DNA from: Ceratorhiza oryzae-sativae
Taxonomy: Eukaryota > Basidiomycota > Agaricomycetes > Cantharellales > Ceratobasidiaceae
Assembly (NCBI GenBank): GCA_030998015.1
Contig: JARWMV010000241.1
Span: 1-64,000 of the forward strand
Length of the DNA: 64,000 nucleotides
Direction: 5' to 3'
In this document: one piece after another, positions 45,801 to 55,327 of the stretch
Layout of the letters: the number at the start of each line of letters is the position of its first letter
Position numbering within the stretch: the first letter of the stretch is position 1
Notes under the pieces: generated by a model
Database searches by the model: none
What the model was told of the DNA's origin: nothing
Seen by the model: the letters and a program-made list of their open reading frames with translations, nothing else
Made by a program: the position numbers and the translations under genes

Positions 45801-48229
45801 ACAAAGGCCACTCAAAGCTCGAGGCCAAGACCCGCCGCGCGATTTTCACAGGGATCGACAGGAACTCTGGCGGGGTTTGGCACTACCTCGCGTGGCCTGA
45901 TCGCGCGATCTGCACGTCGCGCAATGTCTATTTCCCGCGCCACCTCCCTGATCCGATCTCATTCGAATCACCAGCCCCTATCGCGTCATCCAAAGAACCC
46001 GACAGCCTATCGGACGAAAAATGGATTCAAGTCTTCGCGCCGAGTGAGGGGGAGATGGGCATTGGCCCTGAAGCGCCGCAACCGGCGCATACAACCACTC
46101 AGCCCCAAGACTCGACCAACCAGGCTCAGGGGGAGCCCTCCATATCGTCGCAACCTGATCCCACGCCTACCGCACACATTCCTACTGCTACCGTCGAGCC
46201 CACTGAGCATTCGCATCGACCCGCTGCCGCGCCTACCACATCCGAACCCTCCAATCGCACTATCCCCAGCATAACTCGCCGTACTACGAGAACACAGGCG
46301 CGCGCTGGCGAAAATCCTTACTATCATGAACAGCTCAACGAGAAATCCAAACCCGAACGTGTACTCTGGCTCCAGGCACTCGACAATATGCATACACGCT
46401 CCGGTTCTTACATACGCGACCCTGACAAAGTCTATTGCGTCGATACAACTACTATTGGGGACCACGCGTATCGCTCACAGCTACCCAAGCGCATACACGA
46501 CTGTTTTCTTGCGCTAGGCTCTAATCGCGACGACGACATGCCATGCTACAACGCCTGGGCCGCCAAACATTTCACCTCGCTCGCCCAACCTGACCTAGTT
46601 GACTCCGACTCTCCTAGATGGTTGGATGCTCTTCGATCTGACCGCCGTGAAGACTGGATCGCCGCCCTAGACGCCGAATTCAAACAGCTGCAGAAACAAA
46701 ACGTTTACAAGGTCATCGATCGTCGCAAAGTACCGCGTGGCCAACAGATACTCACCTCAGGCCCAGTACTGAAAATCAAACGAGATGCCAACGGTAACGA
46801 GGTTCGTCTAAAAGCTAGGCTAGTAATCCACGGGAATCGACAAATCGCTGGCCTCACGTACAATGAAACCTTCTCGAACACCCCCGACCTTGCATACATC
46901 CGCACTATATTCGCTCTCGTCGCTCACGCTGATTTTGACTGCCATATGGTTGACGTTACCGGCGCATACACTCACGCGCCGATGGACATTCCTCTCTACG
47001 TCGAGTTCCCCGAAGGTTATGGCAAAGGCGGACCGAACCTTATGCTCGTCACTCAGGCCCTCTATGGCTCGCATCAAGCCAGCCACCTATGGGAAGTTTT
47101 CAGGAACGGCAAGTTTACTGCCATTGGCTATCGTCCGTCAGCCAAGGACGCGTCTATTTTTACTCGCACGAAGGACGGTGTCTACTTGATCATCATATGC
47201 TATGTCGATGATTTTGTTATCTGCTGCACCGCCGGACACATCGAAACGATCAAGCGGGAAATCCTAGATTTATTCGACTGTAAAGATCTTGGCGAGACTC
47301 GTCTCTTTCTCGGTATCGCCATCACTCGCGATCGTGCCCGCCGTACGCTCTCATTGACCATGCAGTCATACATCAAGTCTATTGTAAAGCTCGCCGACCT
47401 CGAAAACGCCGCTCCCGCGACCACCCCTATGTCCAATACTATGCCCGTACTCGAGCCTTCGACCGAGAAAATCGACTACCCGTACATTACTCAACTTGGT
47501 CGCCTTTTCTGGATCTCTCGCTGCGTCCGTCCCGACATCGCCTTCGCCGTAGGCATGCTCGCTCGTCACTCCACCTGCTATGGTGCCGCCCATATAAACG
47601 TCTTAAAGCGCATTCACCGCTACCTCGCGACAACGGCCAAAATCGGACTCACTTACGACGGCAATAAACCGTTCTACGAAGTCGCTTACGCTGACTCGGA
47701 CTTTGCTACTCAACACGACCGCAAGTCGATCTCGGGATCCGTAGTTATCCTAGCTGGCGCTGCTATATGCTGGCTTAGCAAACGTCACTCGTCCGTCGCA
47801 CTGTCTACTATGGAGGCCGAAACCGTCGCCTGCTGCCACACCACGAAAGAACTCAAGGCCATCGCGCAGTTTCTTGATGACATCGGCGTTAAATATTCGT
47901 CGACGACGCCATCACCGATTCTATGCGACAATCAATCGGCGATCGAATCCGCGCACAACCCAACGAACAAAATGCGTACGAAACACATCGACATACCGTA
48001 CAATTTTGTCCGAGACGAAATCCACAAGAAAAATCTTACGGTATCGTTCATTCCGTCCAAACAAAACCTCGCCGATGCACTCACTAAGCCACTCAACTAC
48101 GATCAACACTGGTATCTCGCAAATTCTTTCCTGGGTATCCACGAACGACGCCATGCTGACGCGCTTGGCAAATTTTTTCCTCACACGCTCTTAGCGCAGG
48201 ACTTCGAGTCCTTTTTCTTTTCTCTTTAA
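42872..48229 (+). CDS. copia Gag-Pol polyprotein
   Basis: One uninterrupted frame of about 1780 codons. Residue numbers count from 42881. Gag region with AIAKLQGQDDYQVWRIQMQD (UBN2/DUF4219-like) and a CCHC zinc knuckle CHNCGIPGHKKADC near 411-424; protease motif WIIDSSASCHVT near 573 (DSS where DSG or DTG is usual); GAG-pre-integrase; integrase DD35E with SDVWGP (D796), HFDNGKE (D859) and GPTERAH (E895); reverse transcriptase with ARLVIHGNRQ and YVDD (1441-1444); RNase H with YADSDFA, STMEAE and CDNQSA. It ends FESFFFSL at 48227. Oddity: the frame has no ATG before 43367; an ATG at 42851 meets TGA at 42869. Translation may start at 43367, at a non-AUG codon such as TTG 42881, or by readthrough. 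Confidence 0.95.
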   Translation, partial: AHRLPTLSNPQLSTPAQSPRLSPHSSPTSSDRQVQDFLNATGVTDEFADFTLNPAPFDVALPPSPSNASTLDTVERDLHDQLYSLQLGTTEYQFTSDQLSLYEALLGAHTQTGVERLSLDDCLYLLSFAQIGLPSPTEPIAPALPIAPAPSSTVTAAAATAQPATMASSSKGTPNAPMLVIADKNYAIAKLQGQDDYQVWRIQMQDMFQEVDVWDIVSGSTPRPSDPNDQPAWDKKNTTALGALRRRVDTGPMIHVACETSVANAWAILRNQYQSLGVAAMTMLRNHFTSLRMNEGDNLEVHIKELRKIFNDLNIALLAESSDQLKEIEFVRQLLVSLPESWQVLVSVIPQRPESGDTDGSKLSINIQSCLLAEYHRRKSVASEKSFFARNRQVPGNRQGTPNRHVSAVIEIICHNCGIPGHKKADCRKPGGGGHRGRHTTNSRRGSSRGCGTGRANTGGRNNRCDNAHNNGNNGDNGQRRNGQDNGNNGERANFISSSDFAYAFRFTRATTTHTPSSNQRSSRALITQELLTTPNPPAFEDLPTCIQRYFAENFKHFSFSFQNNTQFGIGLDDAWIIDSSASCHVTNRREHLTNFIPMSLTIQGVGGTATISGFGEITLHTYARVPRVINNKPQYGSPDGRIYFTNVALVENSPVNLLSLSSWTDEYPRHSAHVTRDTIAFFDEISPNNQWLFALAKKIGERRTGNSWYLMATTDPCQHAYIACPLRDWHIILAHTDPRNIIRLKNSNLARSLEIAKSVPLDPNFDCLGCVQGKSHARPFGTIAIETPRKIADLIYSDVWGPASINSIQGNRYYIVFVNAATRFTFVNFMRDKSEAVDRYIALANFIRTQKGREIKRIHFDNGKELINRRLREFCDKTGTEITTTAPYSSAQNGPTERAHRTLAERSCAMIHGHSNTRGKLFLWQEAVAYANLIGNNMPHKIRGEWHIPQIKMFNKPINMSYFQLFGTTCHVLIQNKGHSKLEAKTRRAIFTGIDRNSGGVWHYLAWPDRAICTSRNVYFPRHLPDPISFESPAPIASSKEPDSLSDEKWIQVFAPSEGEMGIGPEAPQPAHTTTQPQDSTNQAQGEPSISSQPDPTPTAHIPTATVEPTEHSHRPAAAPTTSEPSNRTIPSITRRTTRTQARAGENPYYHEQLNEKSKPERVLWLQALDNMHTRSGSYIRDPDKVYCVDTTTIGDHAYRSQLPKRIHDCFLALGSNRDDDMPCYNAWAAKHFTSLAQPDLVDSDSPRWLDALRSDRREDWIAALDAEFKQLQKQNVYKVIDRRKVPRGQQILTSGPVLKIKRDANGNEVRLKARLVIHGNRQIAGLTYNETFSNTPDLAYIRTIFALVAHADFDCHMVDVTGAYTHAPMDIPLYVEFPEGYGKGGPNLMLVTQALYGSHQASHLWEVFRNGKFTAIGYRPSAKDASIFTRTKDGVYLIIICYVDDFVICCTAGHIETIKREILDLFDCKDLGETRLFLGIAITRDRARRTLSLTMQSYIKSIVKLADLENAAPATTPMSNTMPVLEPSTEKIDYPYITQLGRLFWISRCVRPDIAFAVGMLARHSTCYGAAHINVLKRIHRYLATTAKIGLTYDGNKPFYEVAYADSDFATQHDRKSISGSVVILAGAAICWLSKRHSSVALSTMEAETVACCHTTKELKAIAQFLDDIGVKYSSTTPSPILCDNQSAIESAHNPTNKMRTKHIDIPYNFVRDEIHKKNLTVSFIPSKQNLADALTKPLNYDQHWYLANSFLGIHERRHADALGKFFPHTLLAQDFESFFFSL

Positions 48230-48249
48230 GTCTCATCGTTGCTCGTTTT

Positions 48250-48257
48250 AGGGGGAG
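48250..48257 (+). promoter_or_regulatory. polypurine tract of copia element
   Basis: AGGGGGAG immediately before the 3' LTR; the expected plus-strand primer for reverse transcription. Confidence 0.85.
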
Positions 48258-48537
48258 TGTTGAACGATTCCGTGCATATATCGAGCATATATCGATATTT
48301 TACCTTTCCTTTGTCTCGCGTCCGACATTATGTGTTTTATCTCCGTTTGTACTTTCTTTCTCTCGTATACACGCCGATGTACCGCCTGGATTTATCCGTT
48401 GTATTCTATATAAACGAATGTACAAGTCGCTCGATCGACAGCGACGTTCTCCCCACTCATCTCTAGCGGGCTCAATCCGCTTCGTCTCACTGCGCTAAGT
48501 CATACATTGGAGCGCATTTACTCACTGCGCTTCAACA
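48258..48537 (+). repeat. 3' LTR of copia element
   Basis: 280 bp, reads identically to the 5' LTR. Its final A forms an ATG with the TG of the duplicated target (48537-48539), in frame with the downstream gene's start. Confidence 0.96.
48407..48413 (+). promoter_or_regulatory. LTR TATA box positioned to drive the downstream gene
   Basis: TATATAA in the 3' LTR, about 140 bp upstream of the ATG at 48555. Transcription from here would run into the secreted-protein gene. Confidence 0.55.
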
Positions 48538-48542
48538 TGCCC
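48538..48542. repeat. target-site duplication, right
   Basis: TGCCC, matching 42562-42566. Confidence 0.95.
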
Positions 48543-48554
48543 CTCCAACCCACT

Positions 48555-49864
48555 ATGTCGATGCGCTTAGCAGACTCATTGTTACTTCTAGTTTATCTAC
48601 TTGCTCAATTGCTCGGTGTGAGCGGTCAGAACAGCATCTTCTTGACCCCCATAGGATCTCACCCATATGTATGGATCGCACAATGCCAAGAGCTACGGTT
48701 TCAATTTGGTGGAGGCACGCCACCATACCGGTTGTCTGTATGGTCAGCACAGACAGTCTCGGAAACATTCAGCTGGGCCGCTAGCGCAGCGGGAACTGTA
48801 ACCTGGAGTGTTCAGGGCCCGGTAGACGCGACGCTGAGCTTGTACCTTGAAGACAGTGATCATCTTCTTATTGGGTCGAATGGCTACACCCTCATAGCTT
48901 CGAACACGACAACATCTTGCCTATCTTCCGTTCCTGCGCTGCGAGGGGATGGCCAAAGCTCGATTAGTACCGAAATATCCGCCGCTACCACCAATGTGCC
49001 CCAGAGTACCACTTTACATCAGATCAGTCCCGCAGTGACAACTACTCCTAGTTCTGCTGACCCATTCCCTTCTACCAATCCTACATCATCATCGGCTAAT
49101 ATTATATTCAGCAAGTGCTCACCGATCGGATCAGCGCACTGTAGTTTTACGGCGAATGTGAGCTTCTCAGGCCCTCTCGTTTTCGATTACGTATTGATAG
49201 CTATATTTTAGGGGCTTGATGGCGGGGTGCATCCACAGTTAGCGCCCCTTGGATCCGCGGTTGAGAATTGTGACGGCGGCCAAGAATCAATTACCCAAAC
49301 GGTGACGCGGACTGCCACCGTCACAGACAACTGGAGTGTGACGGTCGATGTCTCAGCTGCAGCGCCCATAGGGATATACCAAGTAAACGTTCAGACAGAA
49401 ATCTCACACTCACGAGAAATGTCCATTTCGGAGAGCTTAATGGTGACCGTGACGTCTGGGAGAATGGTAAGAATCGGATCCGGGTATAGCCTTCATCGAG
49501 TTGACCACTTCCCTGTCGCGCCACAGGTGGTTCTCGTCGCCTGGGCTAATTTTAATGCCGTGTTGGGCACTTTGAATGTTGATTATGGGAATGGTCACAG
49601 GCGAGCCGATGATTCAGCCCCGGATGTAACTATCATACTCACATCAAAACTAGCGAAAACATCTACAACGTAATCTATTTCCAGAATACTGGAGAGACAG
49701 CAGTAACCACAAAAATATCCCTCAGGTGTGGCGAGGCATTTCCAGTGTGGAACGCTACAAAACTGCCAGATAATCAGACAAATGCGGGAAACCCCCATTC
49801 CACGATTCATTCAAGACTACTTGCGTTATGTGTGTTTATGGCTTTAGTGCTGAGCTTATTCTAA
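48555..49864 (+). CDS. secreted beta-rich protein, possibly surface-anchored
   Basis: Unknown function. The natural ATG is 48555 (MSMRLADSLLLLVYLLAQLL, signal peptide, cleavage near VSG); the insertion created an in-frame upstream ATG at 48537. The N-terminal domain has QCQELRFQFGGGTPPYRLSV, a pattern seen in many basidiomycete secreted proteins, then a Ser/Thr-rich linker. A 54-nt intron (49158-49211) leads to ESITQTVTRTATVTDNWSVT and EMSISESLMVTVTSG, a Ser/Thr-alternating beta region; a 60-nt intron (49467-49526) leads to VVLVAWANFNAVLGTLNVDY. The last part, FQNTGETAVTTKISLRCGEA and a hydrophobic end RLLALCVFMALVLSLF (stop 49862), is in another frame; the change between 49590 and 49640 is unresolved (intron or frameshift). 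The tail suggests a GPI or membrane anchor. Confidence 0.7.
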
Positions 49865-52375
49865 AAGATTTGGACTTTGAGAGGAATCCTTCGCGTTGGG
49901 TCATAGGCTAAACTACGGGAGTTTAGTATGACCCCTTCTTTCGTCTTCAGAAATATGCACTGCGTCACCACAGAATCCGGTATATATCATTCAGTCCTTT
50001 AATAATCCAGCAGAGGCGTCACGATATGAAAGTCCTTGTTGTAGCGCAGTGATGGACTAGGGAACTTATTAAGTAAGATGTATGCGTCAAAATCAGGATG
50101 ACGTACCTTATTTCAATCACAAGTTTAATATTAATTTTTGACGCAATCTGGCCCCTTCGTAACATCTGTTGAGAACGCCAGAGAAGGCAATGATATGTCC
50201 ATGGCAAATAGCGGCGAACCCACTAGCTGTAAAGTTCAGGCCAACTGGGACCAGTCCAAAGACGATCCATATGATATAGAACTGGTTTGACCCCTCTGGG
50301 ACAGCGAGACATGCGGAAAATCCGCACGAAATGTTAAGGATGTTCTACCCTTCAATCAGGATAACGAATTAGGCGTTTTCAGTATGTATTGCAGTTATTT
50401 TGCTTATTGTACGCGTAGCCATGACTAAGACCCGTGCCAGGTTTTCATCACGGTTCCGAATCGTGAGCGGCCTACGTACCGAGATACCTATGTTACGATC
50501 ATGTATTTGACATTATCAAGCCGCTTCTGATCGATTCTCTTATCTTTCTTAGTGATATGATAGCGCGCCGAAGCTCTCAACCTTGGTGGAAAAAAATCTA
50601 TAGGTGTAGTATTTCGCTAAGAACTCTTTAATCGTCCTCACGAATATAAAGCTGTACACGCCAGGTCATTTCGATGGCCATGGGAAGCACTTGAAGGACA
50701 TGGCTGAAATATGACCTGCTGTATTGGTATACCATACAAGCCCCATGTTTTGTCGAGGCAGGGTCATGTTTGTTTTTGGTGTGATGTCAGTCCGAGGCGG
50801 GGAATGCAACAACTCGATGACGCATGTGTTTGGGACTCTGAAGTACGTGTAGCATAAGTGAATGACTATCGGTCACAGGACGAGACCAGATCCAAGATCC
50901 GAGGAGGCTCGTAGGCCAAGCACTCATCGCCGTCTGAGCGTGCGTGTGATGTATCCTGACAAACCAAGCTCGAGTCGATGACATCGTGCGACTACGACCT
51001 AGACCCTATGGTACGTGAGAAGGGACCGCATAAATTGAGATCGAACACGTCGAAGGACAGCGTGGCTAGATTCCAACAATCCGTCTGATAGAGCCAGCGT
51101 CCGGAAAGTCACCTCTGGGTAGCTAAATGATGGCTATATCCGGTAATGCGCACCACGCTATGGTAGAAACACTACGTATATACCATTCAACCCTATGTGA
51201 CACTCTGGTTGGAATGCTTTGGCCTGATCGGAAGGAGTACAAGCTGCGAATAGGTCTCGTTGTAGTCATAGAGGACTATGCCCTATGGAAAGGACTGCAC
51301 AAGTAATGGAGTAGTATAAAAGTAATCCCATCCATCAAACGTCGGATAAAGAGCTCATATCGAGTAAAATATGACCCTAAATAGCTATAGTATCAGAAAC
51401 GTATGTTTTACAAGCCGTGGGTTTATCCCTCGACCGGAATCCATGCGGCACCGGCATTTCCAACAGGACTTGTCACATACAACAAAACCCGCATCAAGAA
51501 TAACGCCCAGACCTTGGCGAAAAGTTGATATGGCCACAATACGATGGCCTTCGGACGGTTAGATCAGTATTCGCTTCGACTGGATGCTACGTAGACACGA
51601 CTGTCGAAACTGCTGGCCAGGTCGAGGAGAAAGGCCAGGTGCAACCTCGAGGCAAACAGACACCCATCTATGACAAACAAAGCTAGGTAGATCGTCCCTA
51701 TTGTCATTCGAAGTGCTGACATGCTCTCGTCGCTACTGTGCGTCCAAAACATGAACCACTCTATTCTCAACATGGTCAGGAGCACAAGCGTCGGACCTCA
51801 GACTCTCATCTACGCACCCCTGTTAGAACAAGGTAAGCACACACCGAACCTCTCACCTGAAAGCATCACACTATATTATTACGTCATTCAAAAATAGAAA
51901 GTAGGCAAAGCGGACCAAACGGTGAAGATCTTTGGGCTATATTGCGTGGGTGTATAGAGATACAGCATCCAGGGTCAATCAAAGAAAAAGGGGGACCGTA
52001 AATAATATTAGCGACACGTTGACGAGAAAGGATGGGTCGGGGCGTGTGGCAGCAGAAGGACAGAAGGAGCAAGGTCGACCACCAACATCTGATGCGCGCC
52101 CATGGGGTGATGACAATCGGAAGTGAAGTGACGCCACAAGAATGGTCAAGTCGGACGATGGAACGTGGGATAAATCGATGAACCCGCCAAGCGGCAAAAT
52201 TACCAGAGACCGGGTACCTGATCTCCTGGACTTCATATATATTAACCACGCTGCGGATGAGAGCTCAGCATCCGTGTCGCGAGTAGTACTCGGATAGTCA
52301 TATTCTAGCAAACGTACCAGAATGCCGTATGTCTATAATAAACTCCGTTGCCTCATGTCCGCCCCCCTGGTCCCA
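49865..52375. other. 2.5-kb gene-poor spacer
   Basis: No exon chain with recognisable motifs on either strand; short frames only. It lies next to the 3' end of the TFIIA gamma gene (minus strand). Confidence 0.4.
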
Positions 52376-52982
52376 TCACTTTTTGCTCGGATCCTGAGCG
52401 TCGGCGTTCTTGCAGGCAACAATCTTGATCTTGGCCGCGCTAACGACCTCGTTGGACTCCATCTTGAATGTCGGGTTTTTTACAATAAACGTCCAGACTT
52501 CGTCACAGAGCCGGTAGGTTGAGAGATGGCCCTGGCAATGTCATATCCGTGGAACAATACGAAAAGAGAACCAAAGACGTAAGAAGGCATTCAGGGGAGA
52601 GCAACGCGCAAGAGGAATCATTTTGGATGAGCGATTAGAGCTATGCCAAATGAGAAAACAATTGACCTTGAGGTTTGTCTTTACTTTAACGTGCTTGACC
52701 AGCGTATCCGCCAAAGACTTGTCAAACTATCGTAAATCAAATGGTTCAGCGTAAAGTTCAGCGTCGTCGGTTCAATACAATGGCACACCTGAGCCAAAAC
52801 CTTCATAGCCAATTGCGGCGTGATACTGCCGCTCGTGATCAACTCGTCCAGCGAATCCGTCAGTGCCAGCCCAATTCTGCAATCACAATAGAGCTCAAGA
52901 ATTAGCACATGGATCGAGCATTAGACAGTGAATTGACTTGCGAAGAACCACGATAGAACTCGTAATATGGCGTCGTGCTCAT
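52376..52982 (-). CDS. TOA2: transcription initiation factor TFIIA gamma subunit
   Basis: Small subunit of TFIIA, which stabilises TBP on TATA DNA. The ATG at 52982 gives [14 protein letters not shown], then [20 protein letters not shown] and QLAMKVLAQ, then [20 protein letters not shown], and the beta-barrel half [20 protein letters not shown] and [18 protein letters not shown], stop at 52376. About 110 residues, the family's normal length. Both halves (four-helix bundle, then beta barrel) are complete. The first intron (52877-52941) is GC-AG with donor GCAAGT; two or three further introns are GT-AG. Confidence 0.95.
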
Positions 52983-53298
52983 GGTCGTTGTCCTGTTGAA
53001 TGGTATGAGTAAGACAGCCTCGGGCAACCACGTGACGGGACAAGGGCGCTTGGTTGGTCAATGACCAACCACGTTTCCTCGTGGATGTATGCGCCTGTCG
53101 CTCTTGTCCAGGTCGCAACGAAACTTATTCACGACAGTTATTGAAAACAAAATGCGATTTCATGCAAACCATGTACACCAGTTCCCAAACCGAAAAGCCA
53201 AAACAAAGCAAAAGATAAATCAAGATAAAGAACGAACGATCGTAGAAGTATACGCCTATACAAATACACACAACTGAAAAGAGAGCAACCGAGAACGT

Positions 53299-54842
53299 TT
53301 ATACCGGGGAAGAAGCATGGGGAGCCTTGTAATCCGACTCGGACATGTCACCGCTCAGCTTCTCCTCCGTGATCTCGGCCCGGGTTGTCTTTTCATCGAC
53401 CGGAGAACTTGGGATTTCGCTAATGACCGGGAGGGAGACGGTTGTGTCCTGACGTCCTGATGCGAGACTAGACCCGATACGACTTGCCCTAGAACCGAAT
53501 TGATAAGAACAATGGCCAAGGAACAAAAAAGACGTGGTGAACTCACCAATTGCCCTGGGAACGGACGACTCGGGGCTTGGGCGGGCTGGGCTTGATGCCA
53601 AACGGCTTGAGGAGGAAGTAGAAGAACTTTTTGTATTCTTCCAAGGCTTCGCCCGCAAGACCGAACCACAAGAAGAACAGGTATCCGCCGGCCGGGACGA
53701 TCCATTGGTTCACCTGGAACGCGCGCCAGACCACAATGTTTTGCTGTAGCGCGATGGCGGGGATGTGGTGGATTTGGTTAAAGTTGTAGTGTGTGTCCTC
53801 CCATGAGATCCAGGGCCACATCTTGAGGTGGAGAGTCGAGACGAGGATGTAGATACTGAGAGGGAGCGAGCAGAGGATTTCGCCGCAGGAGAGGCCCATC
53901 ATGCGAATGTAGCGGCTCATGTTGATGCCGTATGCGCCGTTGCCGAGTGCTTGGGAAAATTGACGGCGGGCACGGAGGAAGGCACGGATCGAGAGTGCTG
54001 AAATGTGGGGTTAGTTTGGCTCGGGCGGTGGATAGGTGAACCTAGACACATACAAGCGTAGAGCAGGGAAACTGAGCTGATCGGAATCGGCCACCACAGA
54101 GACAAGAAGATGGTCGGGAGCGTGGGGTAATTAGCTGAAAAAAAAAGCGTCAATGGATGTTTGAACGCATGCGGGGAACGAACGGACCAGGCCAGCATCC
54201 AAGATCCTCCAATACGTCGTATCGATTCGACTGTGTAATGTAGGCTAAACGAGCAATTGAGCGACTTGAGCGGGCTTGGATTTCATAAGCACTTACCGAG
54301 GCACATTACAACGCAGGGGAACCCGATTCCGAGAAGCAAGTCGGTGATAATTCTTCGGCGTCTCTGGGAACATAAGCGCGGTCAGCCAGTTGCTCCGCCT
54401 CGCTCTCGGGCCACTCACCGAATCGCGGTCCACGGTGACGCTCTTGATTGTGGCAATGTCATAGAGCCGCCGGTTGATGCAGAGGCCGGCCATGACGAGA
54501 CCGACGCTCATGCCGACGATGAGATGGGTCACTGGCGCCGGAATGAGCGCGCGACGCGGGTGCTGGGCAGAAACACATACCAACATCGCACCAGCCATGG
54601 ACTTCTCGCTCGTAGTTGCCGTTCCAGATGATGGAGTTGACCATGAAGATAAAGTTGCCGGTGACAGTCCAGCCGATGTAGAGGAGGGTGCCGGTGTTGC
54701 GCGCCTTCCAGTGCCATGGCGACGGCAGCAGCACAAGCAGGATCGACAGCCCACAGCACACGGTGAATGCCCAGGATCGCGCCATCGACAAAGGGAGAGG
54801 AGGGGTGGCCACCGCTGCGAATCGCCCCGACCCCGTATTCAT
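53299..54842 (-). CDS. STE3-type pheromone receptor (GPCR)
   Basis: Seven-span G-protein-coupled receptor for lipopeptide mating pheromone, the B (P/R) mating-type class of basidiomycetes. Exons give LLVLLPSPWHWKARNTGTLL and YIGWTVTGNFIFMVNSIIW (span 1-2 region), IGMSVGLVMAGLCINRRLYD with ATIKSVTVDRDS, then RRRRIITDLLLGIGFPCVVM, TIFLSLWWPIPISSVSLLYA, MSRYIRMMGLSCGEILCSLP, and WIVPAGGYLFFLWFGLAGEA. A charged cytosolic tail ends YKAPHASSPV at 53299. PWHW, ARNTG and NRRLY are family hallmarks. The start at 54842 (MNTGSGRFAAV) or 54786 (MARSWAFTV) is uncertain; the second better matches the usual short N-terminus. No frame break found. No CaaX pheromone precursor was recognised nearby. Confidence 0.92.
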
Positions 54843-55327
54843 AGCCCTCGCCGCGATCGACGTCCCATCCGCACAATAAACCACTATTGTCCCTGTCTTA
54901 CATTGTTTGGATGACACCCGGACCGGGCTCGGCCGAGTCCGTCGGCGATAGCGTAATCTTCGAGGAGGTGCGCCACTGCCCAAAATTGGATACCACGCCA
55001 CCTGCCCATCCATGTTCCAAACTAAGGTGCCTCGGACGTTAATTTACGAGCCGTAATGCCATAATATAGGTATATGAATAATTATATCTCTGGCAAATGT
55101 ATACGGAAACACATCTAAGGCCCGTGATAGTAACGCTAGGGAACGACATAACTGCTCATTGCTTAGTGCCCATCGATTTCCAAAAACTCCCTCAGAAATC
55201 GTCCTTCTTTAGCGAAACATGAGCGCCTCGCCTCTATGTAATTGATATAAGCGGACGGCTCGAGCTCAAGTCCCCATTCTGATCCTCGTCAACTCACCTG
55301 TGGCGGCCTAACTGTTCGATCTGAGAA
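54843..55327. promoter_or_regulatory. divergent promoter region, STE3 receptor and kinase gene
   Basis: Upstream of both the minus-strand receptor and the plus-strand kinase gene. AT-rich around 55050-55100 (ATAATTATATC). No specific site was identified. Confidence 0.35.

Larger units (their letters stand above)
42567..48537 (+). mobile_element. full-length Ty1/copia LTR retrotransposon
   Basis: 5.97 kb, two 280-bp LTRs that read identically, perfect 5-bp target duplication TGCCC, a tRNA-type primer site right after the 5' LTR, a polypurine tract (AGGGGGAG) right before the 3' LTR, and one long gag-pol frame. Domain order protease, integrase, reverse transcriptase, RNase H defines Ty1/copia. 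Identical LTRs imply very recent insertion. It landed 17 bp upstream of the natural start codon of the gene at 48555. CpG is abundant, unlike the block at 59.2-62.7 kb, so it has not been decayed by methylation. Confidence 0.97.

Noticed and set aside
49158..49211. In-frame TAG at 49209 as a nonsense mutation
   Set aside because: A GTGAGC donor at 49158 and TTTTAG acceptor give a normal 54-nt intron that removes the stop and keeps frame.
36902..49864. Gasdermin-type partner for the CHAT protease
   Set aside because: No neighbour shows recognisable gasdermin features by eye; the gene at 48555 has a signal peptide, unlike the cytosolic gasdermins.
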